Assembly (NCBI GenBank): GCA_965655625.1
Contig: CBFHHA010000048.1
Coordinates: 1 to 15,864 of the forward strand
Direction: 5' to 3'
DNA from: CAJJDF01 sp965655625
GTDB taxonomy: Bacteria > Bacteroidota > Bacteroidia > Flavobacteriales_D > CAJJDF01
Length of the DNA: 15,864 nt
Positions 1 to 8,567 of this stretch are shown here, in pieces. The notes below the pieces were generated by a model, which did no database searches, was not told the origin of the DNA, and saw only the letters and a program-made list of their open reading frames with translations. Numbering within the stretch: position 1 is the first letter of the stretch; every line of letters starts with the position of its first letter. Both the position numbers and the translations under genes were made by a program.

Positions 1-58
1 CCAATAAATCTAGGATGTCTTCATCGTCATCTACTAGTAAAATTTTGTTTGAATTCAT
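1..58 (-). CDS. Response regulator, N-terminal fragment
   Basis: The minus strand from the ATG at 58-56 reads MNSNKILLVDDDEDILDLL and runs off the left edge. The hydrophobic strand KILLVDD followed by acidic residues is the start of a CheY-like receiver domain, where the Asp pair binds Mg2+ near the phosphorylated Asp, which is not visible here. The effector domain lies outside the window. The wording resembles PhoB/OmpR-type regulators, but other receiver proteins start similarly, so the subclass is inference. It is divergent from the TonB receptor at 198 and shares a 139 bp intergenic region with it. A weak minus-strand promoter-like TTTATTTG lies at 86-79, about 20 bases upstream of the start. 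Confidence 0.8.
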   Translation of the reverse strand, partial: MNSNKILLVDDDEDILDLL

Positions 59-134
59 AGTGCCTTAAAATTGTTTAACAAATAAAAGATTTTTTTCCTT
101 CTCCCTTCATTCTAAAGGAAAAAGCCACATAAAT

Positions 135-161
135 ATAACGGTGTGTTAACATTGGGTTAAT
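135..161 (+). promoter_or_regulatory. Three TTAAC-like boxes at 11-bp spacing (candidate operator)
   Basis: ATAAC (135-139), TTAAC (146-150) and TTAAT (157-161) lie exactly 11 bp apart, one helical turn, just upstream of the receptor gene's promoter-like box. Direct repeats with 11-bp period are the usual binding pattern of OmpR/PhoB-family winged-helix regulators, and TTAACA-like repeats with this period are known for Bacillus PhoP. A response regulator is encoded next door. That it binds here is inference. Confidence 0.45.
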
Positions 162-179
162 ATTAAACCAAGTTCTTTG
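152..179 (+). promoter_or_regulatory. Candidate Bacteroidota-type promoter of the TonB receptor gene
   Basis: TTG at 152-154 and GTTCTTTG at 172-179 are separated by 17 bp. This fits the TTG / TAnnTTTG promoter layout of Bacteroidota, with the TTTG core intact and the first two bases of the box mismatched. It leaves a short leader to the ATG at 198. The upstream element falls among the 11-bp-spaced TTAAC-like boxes, so a regulator bound there could contact RNA polymerase. Confidence 0.4.
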
Positions 180-197
180 CATCAAATAAAATACACG

Positions 198-2963
198 ATG
201 AAAAGCACATTATTTTTAACTTTAATTCTTCTTTCGGCCATTAGTTTTGGGCAGTTCACCCTTACTGGAACAGTAACAGGTAAAACAGATGATTTAATAG
301 AACCAATTCCTTTTGCAAATATACTCATTAAAGGAACAGACAAAGGAGCTTCCACGGATTTTGACGGAAAATTCACTTTACAACTTAAAAAAGGGACTTA
401 TGTATTAATAGTTTCATCGGTAGGTTTAGACACAAAAGAAGTGACTGTAGAGATTGTAGACAAAGATCTCTTACTTCCTATTGAGCTTTCGTCTTCTTCT
501 ACAACAATTAAAACCTTTACTGTAATAGACAGAGCGGTGGGAGGATCCAAAACAATGGATATTGCCGAGGTAAAAAATGCAGATGGAGTAGATGTGGTAA
601 TTGGAGAGCAAAAAATGAAAGAGGCCGGAGTTTCCGATGCCAGTGGTGCTGCCAAAAAAGTAGTTGGTTTGTCCGTGGTAGGTTCTGGAAATGTGTATGT
701 GAGAGGAATGGGAGATAGGTACAACTCTGCTTACCTCAACGGTTTGCCGATAGCTTCACCAGATCCAGACAGAAAAGTGATTCCGTTAGATTTATTTCCT
801 ACGAATGTGATCAAATCTATGACAGTGAAAAAAGCTTTTATGCCAAACATGGAAGGAGATTTTTCGGGCGGAGCGATGGATATTTCTACCAAAGATTACC
901 CAAGTGAAAAAGTATTTAAAATTTCGCTCGGTACCGGGTTCAATTCTCAATCAATAGGAAGAGAGAGAATTACCTACGAAGGAGGCGGTTTGGATTATTT
1001 AGGATTTGATGACGGAACGAGAGCTATTCCCGAGAGCATAGCCAACGAAGAGGCTTACCGTTCCACTGAAGGGAGTCAATCACTTTTTGCAGTAAACTTG
1101 AATCCAGTGATAAAAAACACATTGCCTAATTCAAGTTTTGGCTTATTTGCCGGAAATTTATTTGAATTGAACAATGATAAGAAATCTAAAATTGGATTTT
1201 TGGTTTCGCTCAATCATTCGCACGACAACCAATATTCTTTCGGAAAATACAGAGTCATCAACAAACAAGAGGATGTTCAGATAGATTATAATTTTGAAGA
1301 TTACACCACAAATACTTCTACTTCGGCCCTGTCAAATATTGGGTATGAAATTGATAAAAACAACATAATTTCTTACAACTTTTTGTATGTAAATACATCT
1401 AGCGATCAGGTAAAAGAAGTGTACGGATCTCACTGGGATTACGCAAGAAATGTATACGCAAGAAGATTTACTTTCAAGCAAAACAACTTGATGAACAACC
1501 AAATAACGGGTTCTCACTTTTTGATGAAGGACAACAAGCTAAGAGTAAACTGGTCTGCGGCACTGAACAACGCAAACAGTACAGAGCCAGACAGAAGACA
1601 GTTGGTTTATTTCTTTGATGACAAAGAGGATACCGAGAACTATACCATCAATGCGACAGACAGAATTGAAAATCACAGGTTTTTTTCTTTCTTGAACGAA
1701 AGACAATTTACCGCAAAAGCAGAGGCGAAGTACATTTTTAAGTACAACACCGAAAATGTAGAAGACGGAGCTAAGCTGGCTTTCACTGCAGGAGGAATGA
1801 TAAAGAGAAAAAACAGAGATTTTGATTTTACACAATATGTATACGACATGAACTTGTCTTCCTCTTCAGTAGATGCAATGAACCCAGACTCATACATCAA
1901 TCCGTTTTCACACGAACAAGGAGAGTTTAGCATTCAGGAAGCATTGAACCCAGCGAGCGCTTACTTGGCTACCCAAAGCATTAATGCTGGATATGGATTT
2001 TTGGATTACAACATTACTCCAACTTTCGAAATAATTGCTGGGGCTAGAGTTGAATTGAGCGACCAAAAAATATCTTATTTGGATCAAACACAGCCAGACT
2101 TTAAAAGAATTAATAGAATCGTTTCCACAGATGTATTGCCTTCTTTAATCATGAAGTATCAGCCAAATGACACCAATATCTTTAGGTTTTCGGCAAGTAA
2201 AACTATTTCAAGACCTGGTTTCAAAGAAGTGGCGCCATTTCAATACACAGAAGTATTTGCCGGAGCTACTACGGTGGGTAACCCAGAGTTGGTAAATGGT
2301 GAAAACTACAATTTTGACTTAAGGTATGAGCGATACCCAAGATTGGGAGAGTTTATGGCATTCGGAGTGTTCTACAAACATTTAATAAATCCAATTGAGA
2401 AAACAATGGAGGTGGCTACAGGACAGCTACAATCGTTCAGAAATGCCGGAAACGCAATGGTTACCGGTGCGGAGTTTGAATTCACCAAATCTCTTTCATT
2501 TCTTACCAAATCTGATTCTTCTTTCTTGAAATATGTTTCTCTCGGAATTAATGCAATGTATTTGTACTCAAAAGTAACCTTTGATCCGAATGCAAACTTG
2601 GCCCAAACGAATAGTGAAAGAGCTCTTCAAGGTGCATCGCCTTACTTATTGAACGTAGATATTGCTTACTCCAGGACTGTAAAAAAAGACATGAAAGTAA
2701 ATGCTAGTATCTCTTACAATGTATTCGGACGAAGAATATTTAATGTAGGGATCTACGGATTGGGTGACGTGTATGAATTACCAGTAAACTCATTGAATTT
2801 TGTGGCAGGAGTTGAACTAAAACACTTCACTTTTGGACTAAAGGTAAAAAACATCTTGAATCAAGACATACGATTTGAACAAGAAACAGACAACGAAGCA
2901 ATTCTTATTAACTCAACAAGAAGAGGAATATTTAGCTCATTAAGTGTAGGTTATAAATTTTAA
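198..2963 (+). CDS. TonB-dependent outer-membrane receptor (SusC-like architecture)
   Basis: Outer-membrane active transporter of about 921 residues; substrate unknown. I place the start at ATG 198: it opens directly on a signal peptide (MKSTLFLTLILLSAISFG, cleavage before Gln), whereas the in-frame TTG at 177 would add seven polar residues. Mature order: a carboxypeptidase-regulatory-like beta domain (residues about 20-95, with IPFANILIKGT and STDFDGKF), a plug domain (about 110-235, with the typical VYVRGMGDRYNSAYLNG and EGDFSGGAMDIST stretches), then a beta barrel to a C-terminal Phe (SVGYKF), the usual signal for outer-membrane insertion. The beta-helix lipoprotein follows 174 bp downstream behind its own promoter-like region, suggesting a functional pair rather than one operon. 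The partner is not a SusD homologue. The family call is strong; the substrate is not readable. Confidence 0.93.
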   Translation: MKSTLFLTLILLSAISFGQFTLTGTVTGKTDDLIEPIPFANILIKGTDKGASTDFDGKFTLQLKKGTYVLIVSSVGLDTKEVTVEIVDKDLLLPIELSSSSTTIKTFTVIDRAVGGSKTMDIAEVKNADGVDVVIGEQKMKEAGVSDASGAAKKVVGLSVVGSGNVYVRGMGDRYNSAYLNGLPIASPDPDRKVIPLDLFPTNVIKSMTVKKAFMPNMEGDFSGGAMDISTKDYPSEKVFKISLGTGFNSQSIGRERITYEGGGLDYLGFDDGTRAIPESIANEEAYRSTEGSQSLFAVNLNPVIKNTLPNSSFGLFAGNLFELNNDKKSKIGFLVSLNHSHDNQYSFGKYRVINKQEDVQIDYNFEDYTTNTSTSALSNIGYEIDKNNIISYNFLYVNTSSDQVKEVYGSHWDYARNVYARRFTFKQNNLMNNQITGSHFLMKDNKLRVNWSAALNNANSTEPDRRQLVYFFDDKEDTENYTINATDRIENHRFFSFLNERQFTAKAEAKYIFKYNTENVEDGAKLAFTAGGMIKRKNRDFDFTQYVYDMNLSSSSVDAMNPDSYINPFSHEQGEFSIQEALNPASAYLATQSINAGYGFLDYNITPTFEIIAGARVELSDQKISYLDQTQPDFKRINRIVSTDVLPSLIMKYQPNDTNIFRFSASKTISRPGFKEVAPFQYTEVFAGATTVGNPELVNGENYNFDLRYERYPRLGEFMAFGVFYKHLINPIEKTMEVATGQLQSFRNAGNAMVTGAEFEFTKSLSFLTKSDSSFLKYVSLGINAMYLYSKVTFDPNANLAQTNSERALQGASPYLLNVDIAYSRTVKKDMKVNASISYNVFGRRIFNVGIYGLGDVYELPVNSLNFVAGVELKHFTFGLKVKNILNQDIRFEQETDNEAILINSTRRGIFSSLSVGYKF

Positions 2964-2987
2964 TAAAAAACCACCCATTATTAACAG

Positions 2988-3020
2988 AAATGCATCTATG
3001 GTTTATAGATGCATTTTTAA
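2988..3020 (+). terminator. Hairpin terminator after the TonB receptor gene
   Basis: A perfect 12-bp stem (AAATGCATCTAT at 2988-2999 with ATAGATGCATTT at 3005-3016) and a 5-nt loop, followed by a T-rich tail, starts 24 bases after the stop codon. The stem is AT-rich, so it may be leaky and let some transcription into the lipoprotein gene. Confidence 0.65.
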
Positions 3021-3021
3021 T

Positions 3022-3064
3022 TTAACGTTAACCTTAATTTCGTAATTGTTAAAAATTCCTTAAC
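3022..3064 (+). promoter_or_regulatory. Cluster of TTAA(C/T) boxes upstream of the lipoprotein gene
   Basis: Three tandem hexamers TTAACG, TTAACC, TTAATT occupy 3022-3039, and TTAAA at 3049 and TTAAC at 3060 lie 11 bp apart. The same word at the same spacing occurs upstream of the TonB receptor gene, so one regulator may control both. The sites are short and AT-rich, so chance is not excluded. Confidence 0.35.
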
Positions 3065-3096
3065 CTATTCGATACTTTCAAGTAAGGTTTATTCCT

Positions 3097-3104
3097 GATT
3101 TTTG
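3097..3104 (+). promoter_or_regulatory. Candidate -7 box of the lipoprotein gene
   Basis: GATTTTTG matches the Bacteroidota TAnnTTTG element at all but the first base and lies 33 bases before the ATG at 3138. No TTG sits at the ideal upstream spacing, consistent with a promoter that needs an activator. Confidence 0.35.
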
Positions 3105-3137
3105 TAACAAACAATAAAACAGAAAAAAAACAGAAAA

Positions 3138-4442
3138 ATGAAAACAAATTTCAAAACTTACGGAATGATGTTATTGGCAGTTGGAATGTTGAGTACAACA
3201 GCTTGTAAAAAACCAAAAGGATGTACAGATCCAAACGCTGAAAACTACGATCCAGACGCAACAGAAGATGACGGCACTTGTATTTCTTTACCTTACAAAG
3301 TAGAAACGGTAACAATCTCCGGACAATCTTACGAAAAAGTAACAGGAACTATCAATGAAAACTACACGTTCACTAGTAACAAAAAATGGTTGCTAAGTGG
3401 TGGAATATTTGTATCATCAAATGCTACATTGACTATTCAAGCAGGAACTGAAATATTTGCAGCAGATGATGCAACAACTCCATTTTTATCGATTGCAAGA
3501 GGATCCAAAATCAATGCTATTGGAACAGCCTCTTCTCCTATCGTAATGACAACAATAAAAACTGTAACTGGTACTCCTTCTGCTGGAGATTGGGGAGGAA
3601 TTATCATTAACGGTAAAGCACAAATAAACAACGGTACCGAAGCTGAAGGAGAAGGAGGGACTGGAAAATATGGAGGCTCTGTAGACAACGACAATTCAGG
3701 AACAATTAAGTATGTGCGAGTTGAGTACGCAGGAAAACTATTGGGAACAGACAACGAACTGAATGGATTCTCTTTTAACGGAGTAGGAAGCGGAACTACC
3801 GTAGAATACATTCAAGCATACCGTGGTGCAGATGACGGAATCGAATTTTTTGGAGGAACTGTTTCTGTAAAGTATGCAGTATCTACAGGAAATGAAGATG
3901 ATTCTTTTGATTGGACTTACGGATGGAGAGGAAATGGACAGTTTTGGGTTGTAAACCAAGAATCTGGAGGTGGTGACAGAGGAATTGAGGCAGATAACAA
4001 CGGAGATGACAACACGTTGGCTCCTTTTTCAAACCCTACAATTGCCAACATTACTTTGGTAGGAGTGGACGATGGAGATGCATCCAACACCGGAATGAGA
4101 TTGAGAGAGGGTACTAAAGGAACAATTCACAATGCAATTGTAACTGGATTTCCAAAGTATGGAGTAAGAGTATCTGATGCTCAAACAACTACAAACATGA
4201 CTGCTGGAGAATTGGTGATGCAAAACTCAAATGTTTTTGGAAATGGAACAGAATTTAGAGACGCTGCTACTTTTTCAGGAGATGCAACAAACTCTACATC
4301 TGCAATAACACTTTCTGGTTACGTGGGAACTTCTACAACAAATGCAGCAGACCCAACAACGTTAGGTTCTTGGTTTTCTCCAGGATCATTTGTGGGAGCT
4401 GTTGAAACAGGAAACGATTGGACTGCTGGATGGACTAAGTAA
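3138..4442 (+). CDS. Beta-helix surface or periplasmic lipoprotein paired with the TonB receptor
   Basis: A 434-residue predicted lipoprotein. The signal sequence ends at a relaxed lipobox, STTAC, with Cys23 as the acylated residue. Residues 28-48 hold the Bacteroidota signature GCTDPNAENYDPDA plus an acidic stretch closing with Cys48. Cys29 and Cys48 are the only other cysteines, so a disulfide is likely, and the Asp/Asn spacing suggests Ca2+ binding. Residues about 85-350 are rich in Gly, Asn, Thr and short hydrophobic beta strands (NATLTIQAGTEI, GDWGGIIINGKA, VEYIQAYRGADDGIEFFGG), typical of a right-handed parallel beta-helix. No catalytic site is recognisable and no type IX secretion sorting domain is seen at the C-terminus (DWTAGWTK). 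Its place after the TonB receptor suggests it captures or presents the same nutrient; that is inference. Confidence 0.75.
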   Translation: MKTNFKTYGMMLLAVGMLSTTACKKPKGCTDPNAENYDPDATEDDGTCISLPYKVETVTISGQSYEKVTGTINENYTFTSNKKWLLSGGIFVSSNATLTIQAGTEIFAADDATTPFLSIARGSKINAIGTASSPIVMTTIKTVTGTPSAGDWGGIIINGKAQINNGTEAEGEGGTGKYGGSVDNDNSGTIKYVRVEYAGKLLGTDNELNGFSFNGVGSGTTVEYIQAYRGADDGIEFFGGTVSVKYAVSTGNEDDSFDWTYGWRGNGQFWVVNQESGGGDRGIEADNNGDDNTLAPFSNPTIANITLVGVDDGDASNTGMRLREGTKGTIHNAIVTGFPKYGVRVSDAQTTTNMTAGELVMQNSNVFGNGTEFRDAATFSGDATNSTSAITLSGYVGTSTTNAADPTTLGSWFSPGSFVGAVETGNDWTAGWTK

Positions 4443-4465
4443 TCCACCAAACTATAATAAACCTG

Positions 4466-4503
4466 AAAAGGGTAGCGAGATTTTTCTTGCTACCCTTTTT
4501 TTT
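4466..4503. terminator. Shared rho-independent terminator, lipoprotein gene / mutS
   Basis: GGGTAGCGAGA (4470-4480) pairs with TCTTGCTACCC (4485-4495), with one G-U wobble on the plus-strand RNA and a 4-nt loop. An A run precedes it and eight T follow. It is strong for the plus-strand lipoprotein transcript. It also lies 20 bases beyond the mutS stop, and the A run gives minus-strand RNA a short U tract, so it probably serves both convergent genes. Confidence 0.85.
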
Positions 4504-4522
4504 GTTCAAAACTCTAAGGGAA

Positions 4523-7150
4523 TTATTTTCCTATCTTTTTCTTTATTTCATTGAGCTTCATCAAAGCTTCTACCGGTGTTAAGGTATTGATATCTACATT
4601 TGCAATATCGTCTCGTATGTCTTCCAAGATTGGGTCGTCCAAATTAAAAATGCTTAATTGCAATTCCTCTGATTTCTCGTTCAGTGTTTGTTTAATGTGG
4701 TTGTTTTCAATAGTTGAATCATTGGTTTCTCCACTTCGCTTCTCTAGTTTGTCCAAAATCTCTTCAGCCTTTCGGATTACGAAACCTGGCATTCCCGCCA
4801 TTTTTGCCACATGAATTCCAAAACTATGGTTACTTCCGCCTTCCACTAGTTTCCTCATAAACAAAATCTTCTTGTCTATTTCTTTCACAGAAACATTAAA
4901 GTTCTTGATTCTAGGAAATTGTTTATGCATTTCATTTAATTCATGATAATGAGTAGCGAACAATGTTTTTGCTTTTTTCTGAGGATACTCGTGAATGTAT
5001 TCCGTGATGCTCCAAGCAATAGAAATTCCATCGTACGTGCTCGTTCCTCTTCCAATTTCATCAAGCAAAATCAAGCTACGCTCTGATATATTATTCAAAA
5101 TACTGGCAGTTTCATTCATTTCCACCATGAACGTAGACTCGCCCGAGGAAATATTATCAGATGCTCCTACTCGAGTAAAAATCTTATCCACAAAACCCAT
5201 TTCTACCGATTCTGCGGGCACAAAGCTTCCCATTTGAGCCATTAGTACGATCAAGGCAGTTTGTCTTAAAATAGCTGATTTCCCAGACATATTGGGTCCA
5301 GTAATCATAATTATTTGTTGTGAGACATCATCCAAAAATACATCATTTGGAATGTATTCTTCACCAACCTGCAAGCAAGTTTCAATTACTGGATGACGCC
5401 CATTTTTAATGGTCAATTTTGTAGAATCATCCACTATTGGTTTGCAATAATTATGATGAATTGCCTGCATGGCAAAAGAGCTCAAACAATCTATTTGTGC
5501 TACTAAATTTGCGTTGTGTTGAATGGAAACAGTAAAGTCAGAAAGTTCTAAAACAAGGTTTTCAAAAATAGACGATTCCAAGGCAAGAATTTTTTCTTCT
5601 GCACCTAATATTTTTGTTTCGTATTCCTTTAATTCTTCTGTGATGTAACGCTCGGCATTTACCAAAGTTTGTTTTCTAATCCATTCTTCGGGTACTTTGT
5701 CCTTGTGGGTGTTTCTTACCTCAATGTAATACCCAAATACATTATTAAAAGCAATTTTGAGCGAAGTAATTCCTGTTCGTTCGCTTTCTCTTTGTTGCAA
5801 ATTGAGTAAGTAATCTTTTCCAGAAAAGGCTATTTTTCTCAATTCATCCAATTCCTGATTTACTCCTTTTTGAATTACATTTCCTTTGTTGAGCAACACA
5901 GGTGCATCTTCAAATAGTTCGTTTTCTATTTTTTGTCGCAAAGAATCACAAGAATTAATTTGCTCACTAATTAGCTTAAGAGCTGGAATTTTTGAGGAAT
6001 CACTGAGCTCTTTTACTGGGACCAAAGCATCCAGTGAATGCTTGAGTTGATTGACCTCTCTAGGCGAAATTTTTCCAATTGATACTTTTGAAACTAATCT
6101 TTCTAAATCGCTAATTTGACTGATGTGGGAAGTAATCTCATCCAGTAGAGCTTTGTTGTTTACCAACCCTTCGACTACTTCATGTCTTTCGGTAATAACC
6201 TTGGTGTTTTTAAGTGGCAGAAGCATCCATCTTTTCAGAAGTCGAGCTCCCATTGGAGAAACCGTTTTGTCCAACACATCAATCAAGGTTGTCGCATCCT
6301 GATTGTTGGATGAAATGAGCTCAAGGTTTCTTATCGTAAATCGGTCAAGCCAAACATAATGATCTTCTTCTATCCTAGAAATTGTTGAAATATGCTTTGA
6401 TTCCTTGTGGTGAGTCTCAGACAAGTAATGAAGTGCTGCACCTGCAGCAATAGTGGCTACTTTTAAATCCTCTACACCAAATCCTTTGAGGGTTTTTGTG
6501 TTGAACTGTTTGGTGAGTATATCGGTGGCAAAATCTGCTTTAAAAACCCAATCTTCCAATTGAAAGAAATAGAATTTATTTCCAAACAATTCATTGAATT
6601 TCTTTTGATTGCCTTTTTGGAATAAAACTTCTGTAGGCTTTAGGCTTTGAATCAGTTTATCGATGTATTCAGCAGACCCTTCCGCAACTAGAAATTCGCC
6701 CGTAGAGATATCGAGAAAGGAAACACCAATAACATGTTTTGTAAAATGAACAGCAGCCAAAAAATTATTCTTTTTTTGCTCTAGTACAGTATCATTGAAA
6801 GTTACCCCTGGAGTTACTAATTCCGTCACCCCTCTCTTCACGATAGTTTTCGTCATTTTTGGATCTTCTAATTGATCGCAAATCGCTACTCTGTAGCCAG
6901 CTCTTACTAGTTTAGGCAAATATGTGTTCAGCGAATGATGAGGAAATCCAGCTAATTCGATATGAGCCGCTTTTCCGTTTTTTCTCTTAGTCAAAACGAT
7001 CCCTAAAACTTGTGCAGCGATTTTAGCATCCTCTTTAAAGGTTTCGTAAAAATCTCCTACACGAAACAACAATACGGCATCAGGGTGCTTTGCCTTTATC
7101 GCGTTGTATTGCTTCATTAAGGGGGTTTCTTTTACTACGTCTTTTGCCAT
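4523..7150 (-). CDS. mutS: DNA mismatch repair ATPase MutS
   Basis: Full-length MutS (875 residues; usual bacterial length about 850-880). It recognises base mismatches and small loops and recruits MutL, using ATP to form a sliding clamp. The mismatch-reading Phe-X-Glu is seen as F34-Y35-E36 in VGDFYETF. The C-terminal ABC-type ATPase shows the Walker A motif GPNMSGKSA (about residue 617) and Walker B DEIGRGTSTYDG (about 697), followed by the ATHYHEL switch region. The helix-turn-helix dimerisation tail is present to the end. The start at ATG 7150 is supported by the conserved opening TPLMKQYNAIKAKHPDA. mutL is not adjacent. It is divergent from ychF across 249 bp, in which I see no other gene and no clear minus-strand promoter. 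Confidence 0.97.
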   Translation of the reverse strand: MAKDVVKETPLMKQYNAIKAKHPDAVLLFRVGDFYETFKEDAKIAAQVLGIVLTKRKNGKAAHIELAGFPHHSLNTYLPKLVRAGYRVAICDQLEDPKMTKTIVKRGVTELVTPGVTFNDTVLEQKKNNFLAAVHFTKHVIGVSFLDISTGEFLVAEGSAEYIDKLIQSLKPTEVLFQKGNQKKFNELFGNKFYFFQLEDWVFKADFATDILTKQFNTKTLKGFGVEDLKVATIAAGAALHYLSETHHKESKHISTISRIEEDHYVWLDRFTIRNLELISSNNQDATTLIDVLDKTVSPMGARLLKRWMLLPLKNTKVITERHEVVEGLVNNKALLDEITSHISQISDLERLVSKVSIGKISPREVNQLKHSLDALVPVKELSDSSKIPALKLISEQINSCDSLRQKIENELFEDAPVLLNKGNVIQKGVNQELDELRKIAFSGKDYLLNLQQRESERTGITSLKIAFNNVFGYYIEVRNTHKDKVPEEWIRKQTLVNAERYITEELKEYETKILGAEEKILALESSIFENLVLELSDFTVSIQHNANLVAQIDCLSSFAMQAIHHNYCKPIVDDSTKLTIKNGRHPVIETCLQVGEEYIPNDVFLDDVSQQIIMITGPNMSGKSAILRQTALIVLMAQMGSFVPAESVEMGFVDKIFTRVGASDNISSGESTFMVEMNETASILNNISERSLILLDEIGRGTSTYDGISIAWSITEYIHEYPQKKAKTLFATHYHELNEMHKQFPRIKNFNVSVKEIDKKILFMRKLVEGGSNHSFGIHVAKMAGMPGFVIRKAEEILDKLEKRSGETNDSTIENNHIKQTLNEKSEELQLSIFNLDDPILEDIRDDIANVDINTLTPVEALMKLNEIKKKIGK

Positions 7151-7399
7151 GTTCGTTTCGTTTTTACAAGTTCTAAATGTACAAATTTCTCATCAGCTGT
7201 CAGTCTTGTTTTTCGATCTTCTTTCGTTTAATTAATCAATATACTTTTTGCATTCTCTTACAAATTAATAAGCCTTTCCCAAAACCACTTGATGTTTTCT
7301 TAAATTTCTGCATACAAAAAAAAGCCGTCCTACTTTTTTCAAAGCAGTTCGGGGTTAATATTCCTCGAATTACCGTATTTTCGTAAAAAATTTGAACTC

Positions 7400-8500
7400 A
7401 TGGCACTAAAATGCGGAATTGTTGGGCTTCCCAACGTTGGAAAATCTACTTTGTTTAATTGTTTATCGAATGCGAAAGCACAATCTGCAAACTTTCCTTT
7501 TTGTACGATCGAACCAAATTTGGGTACTATTTCCGTTCCAGACAAACGATTAACAGAACTAGAAAAATTAGTAAAACCTGAAAGAGTAATGCCCACAACT
7601 ATAGAAATTGTGGATATTGCCGGATTGGTAAAAGGTGCAAGTAAGGGGGAAGGTTTGGGAAATAAATTCTTAGCGAATATTCGCGAAACCGATGCGATTA
7701 TTCACGTATTGAGGTGTTTTGATGACGATAATATTGTGCATGTGGATGGAAGTGTAGATCCAGTGAGAGACAAAGAAATCATTGACATAGAATTGCAAAT
7801 GAAAGATTTGGAAGCGGTGGAAAGCAAAATAAAATCTCTAGGAAAAGCGGCAGCTTCTGGAGATAAAACAGCGGTTCGTCAGCACACGATCCTTACCCAA
7901 TTGAAAGAAAAATTAGAGGCAGGAAAATCGGGAAGAGAAGTAGGAGTAGAAGCAGAAGATGATGTGAAATTTGTGAAAGAATTACAACTATTGACTACCA
8001 AGCCAGTGTTGTATTTGTGCAATGTAGACGAGGGATCTGTTAGCGAAGGAAACAAGTATGTAGAGCAAGTGAAAGAGGCTGTGGCTGCAGAAAATGCTGA
8101 GGTATTGTTTTTGGGAGCGGCAATAGAAGCTGACATAAACGAGTTAGAATCTTATGACGATCGCCAAGAGTTTTTGGGCGACATGGGGCTGGAAGAACCC
8201 GGAGTAAATAAACTCATTACAAGTGCTTATAAATTATTAAATCTGAGCACCTATTTTACAGCAGGTGTAAAAGAAGTAAGAGCTTGGACCATCACAAAAG
8301 GGATGACTGCACCACAAGCCGCGGGAGTTATCCATACCGATTTTGAGAAAGGATTTATTCGTGCAGAAGTGATTAAATACTCTAATTTCATTCAATACGG
8401 ATCCGAATCTAAAGTGAAAGAGGCAGGAAAAATGGGTGTAGAAGGAAAAGAATATATGGTAGAAGACGGAGACATTATGCACTTTAGATTTAACGTGTAA
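7400..8500 (+). CDS. ychF: YchF-type GTPase-family ATPase
   Basis: A 366-residue member of the Obg-related YchF family, normally about 363 residues, which binds ribosomes and prefers ATP over GTP. G1 is GLPNVGKST (residues 9-17), G3 is DIAGLVKGASKGEGLG (from D72), and the G4 position reads NVDE (208-211) rather than NKxD, the change that accounts for ATP preference in this family. A coiled-coil insert lies at about residues 125-200. A C-terminal TGS domain (about 283-366) includes AWTITKGMTAPQAAG, EKGFIRAEVI and EDGDIMHFRFNV. AAAATTTG at 7387-7394, five bases before the ATG, or TATTTTCG at 7376-7383 could be its -7 box. The channel gene follows 67 bp downstream with no hairpin terminator between, so the two may be co-transcribed. 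Confidence 0.96.
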   Translation: MALKCGIVGLPNVGKSTLFNCLSNAKAQSANFPFCTIEPNLGTISVPDKRLTELEKLVKPERVMPTTIEIVDIAGLVKGASKGEGLGNKFLANIRETDAIIHVLRCFDDDNIVHVDGSVDPVRDKEIIDIELQMKDLEAVESKIKSLGKAAASGDKTAVRQHTILTQLKEKLEAGKSGREVGVEAEDDVKFVKELQLLTTKPVLYLCNVDEGSVSEGNKYVEQVKEAVAAENAEVLFLGAAIEADINELESYDDRQEFLGDMGLEEPGVNKLITSAYKLLNLSTYFTAGVKEVRAWTITKGMTAPQAAGVIHTDFEKGFIRAEVIKYSNFIQYGSESKVKEAGKMGVEGKEYMVEDGDIMHFRFNV

Positions 8501-8540
8501 CTCTCATTCTCATATTTTTTTTATTTTCTATTAATCAAAT

Positions 8541-8555
8541 TGGTTGTATCAACCA
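8541..8555. repeat. Short perfect inverted repeat before the channel gene
   Basis: TGGTTG - TAT - CAACCA ends 12 bases before the ATG at 8568. It could be a small operator or a hairpin near the ribosome binding region. The arms are only six bases, so chance is possible. Confidence 0.3.
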
Positions 8556-8567
8556 GCTATAATTACA

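Noticed and set aside
71..81. Palindrome TTGTTTAACAA upstream of the response regulator as an operator
   Set aside because: An 11-base AT-rich palindrome is expected by chance in this composition and it has no second copy nearby.
177..197. In-frame TTG start for the TonB receptor
   Set aside because: It adds seven residues before the signal peptide and overlaps the promoter-like GTTCTTTG box; ATG 198 opens directly on the signal sequence.
7177..7386. 69-codon plus-strand reading frame between mutS and ychF
   Set aside because: It fills the divergent promoter region of two housekeeping genes, has low-complexity Phe/Ile/Cys composition and no domain-like pattern.
8544..8567. In-frame TTG start for the channel gene
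   Set aside because: It lies inside the inverted repeat and adds eight residues; ATG 8568 gives the 415-residue length I recall for E. coli YbdG.
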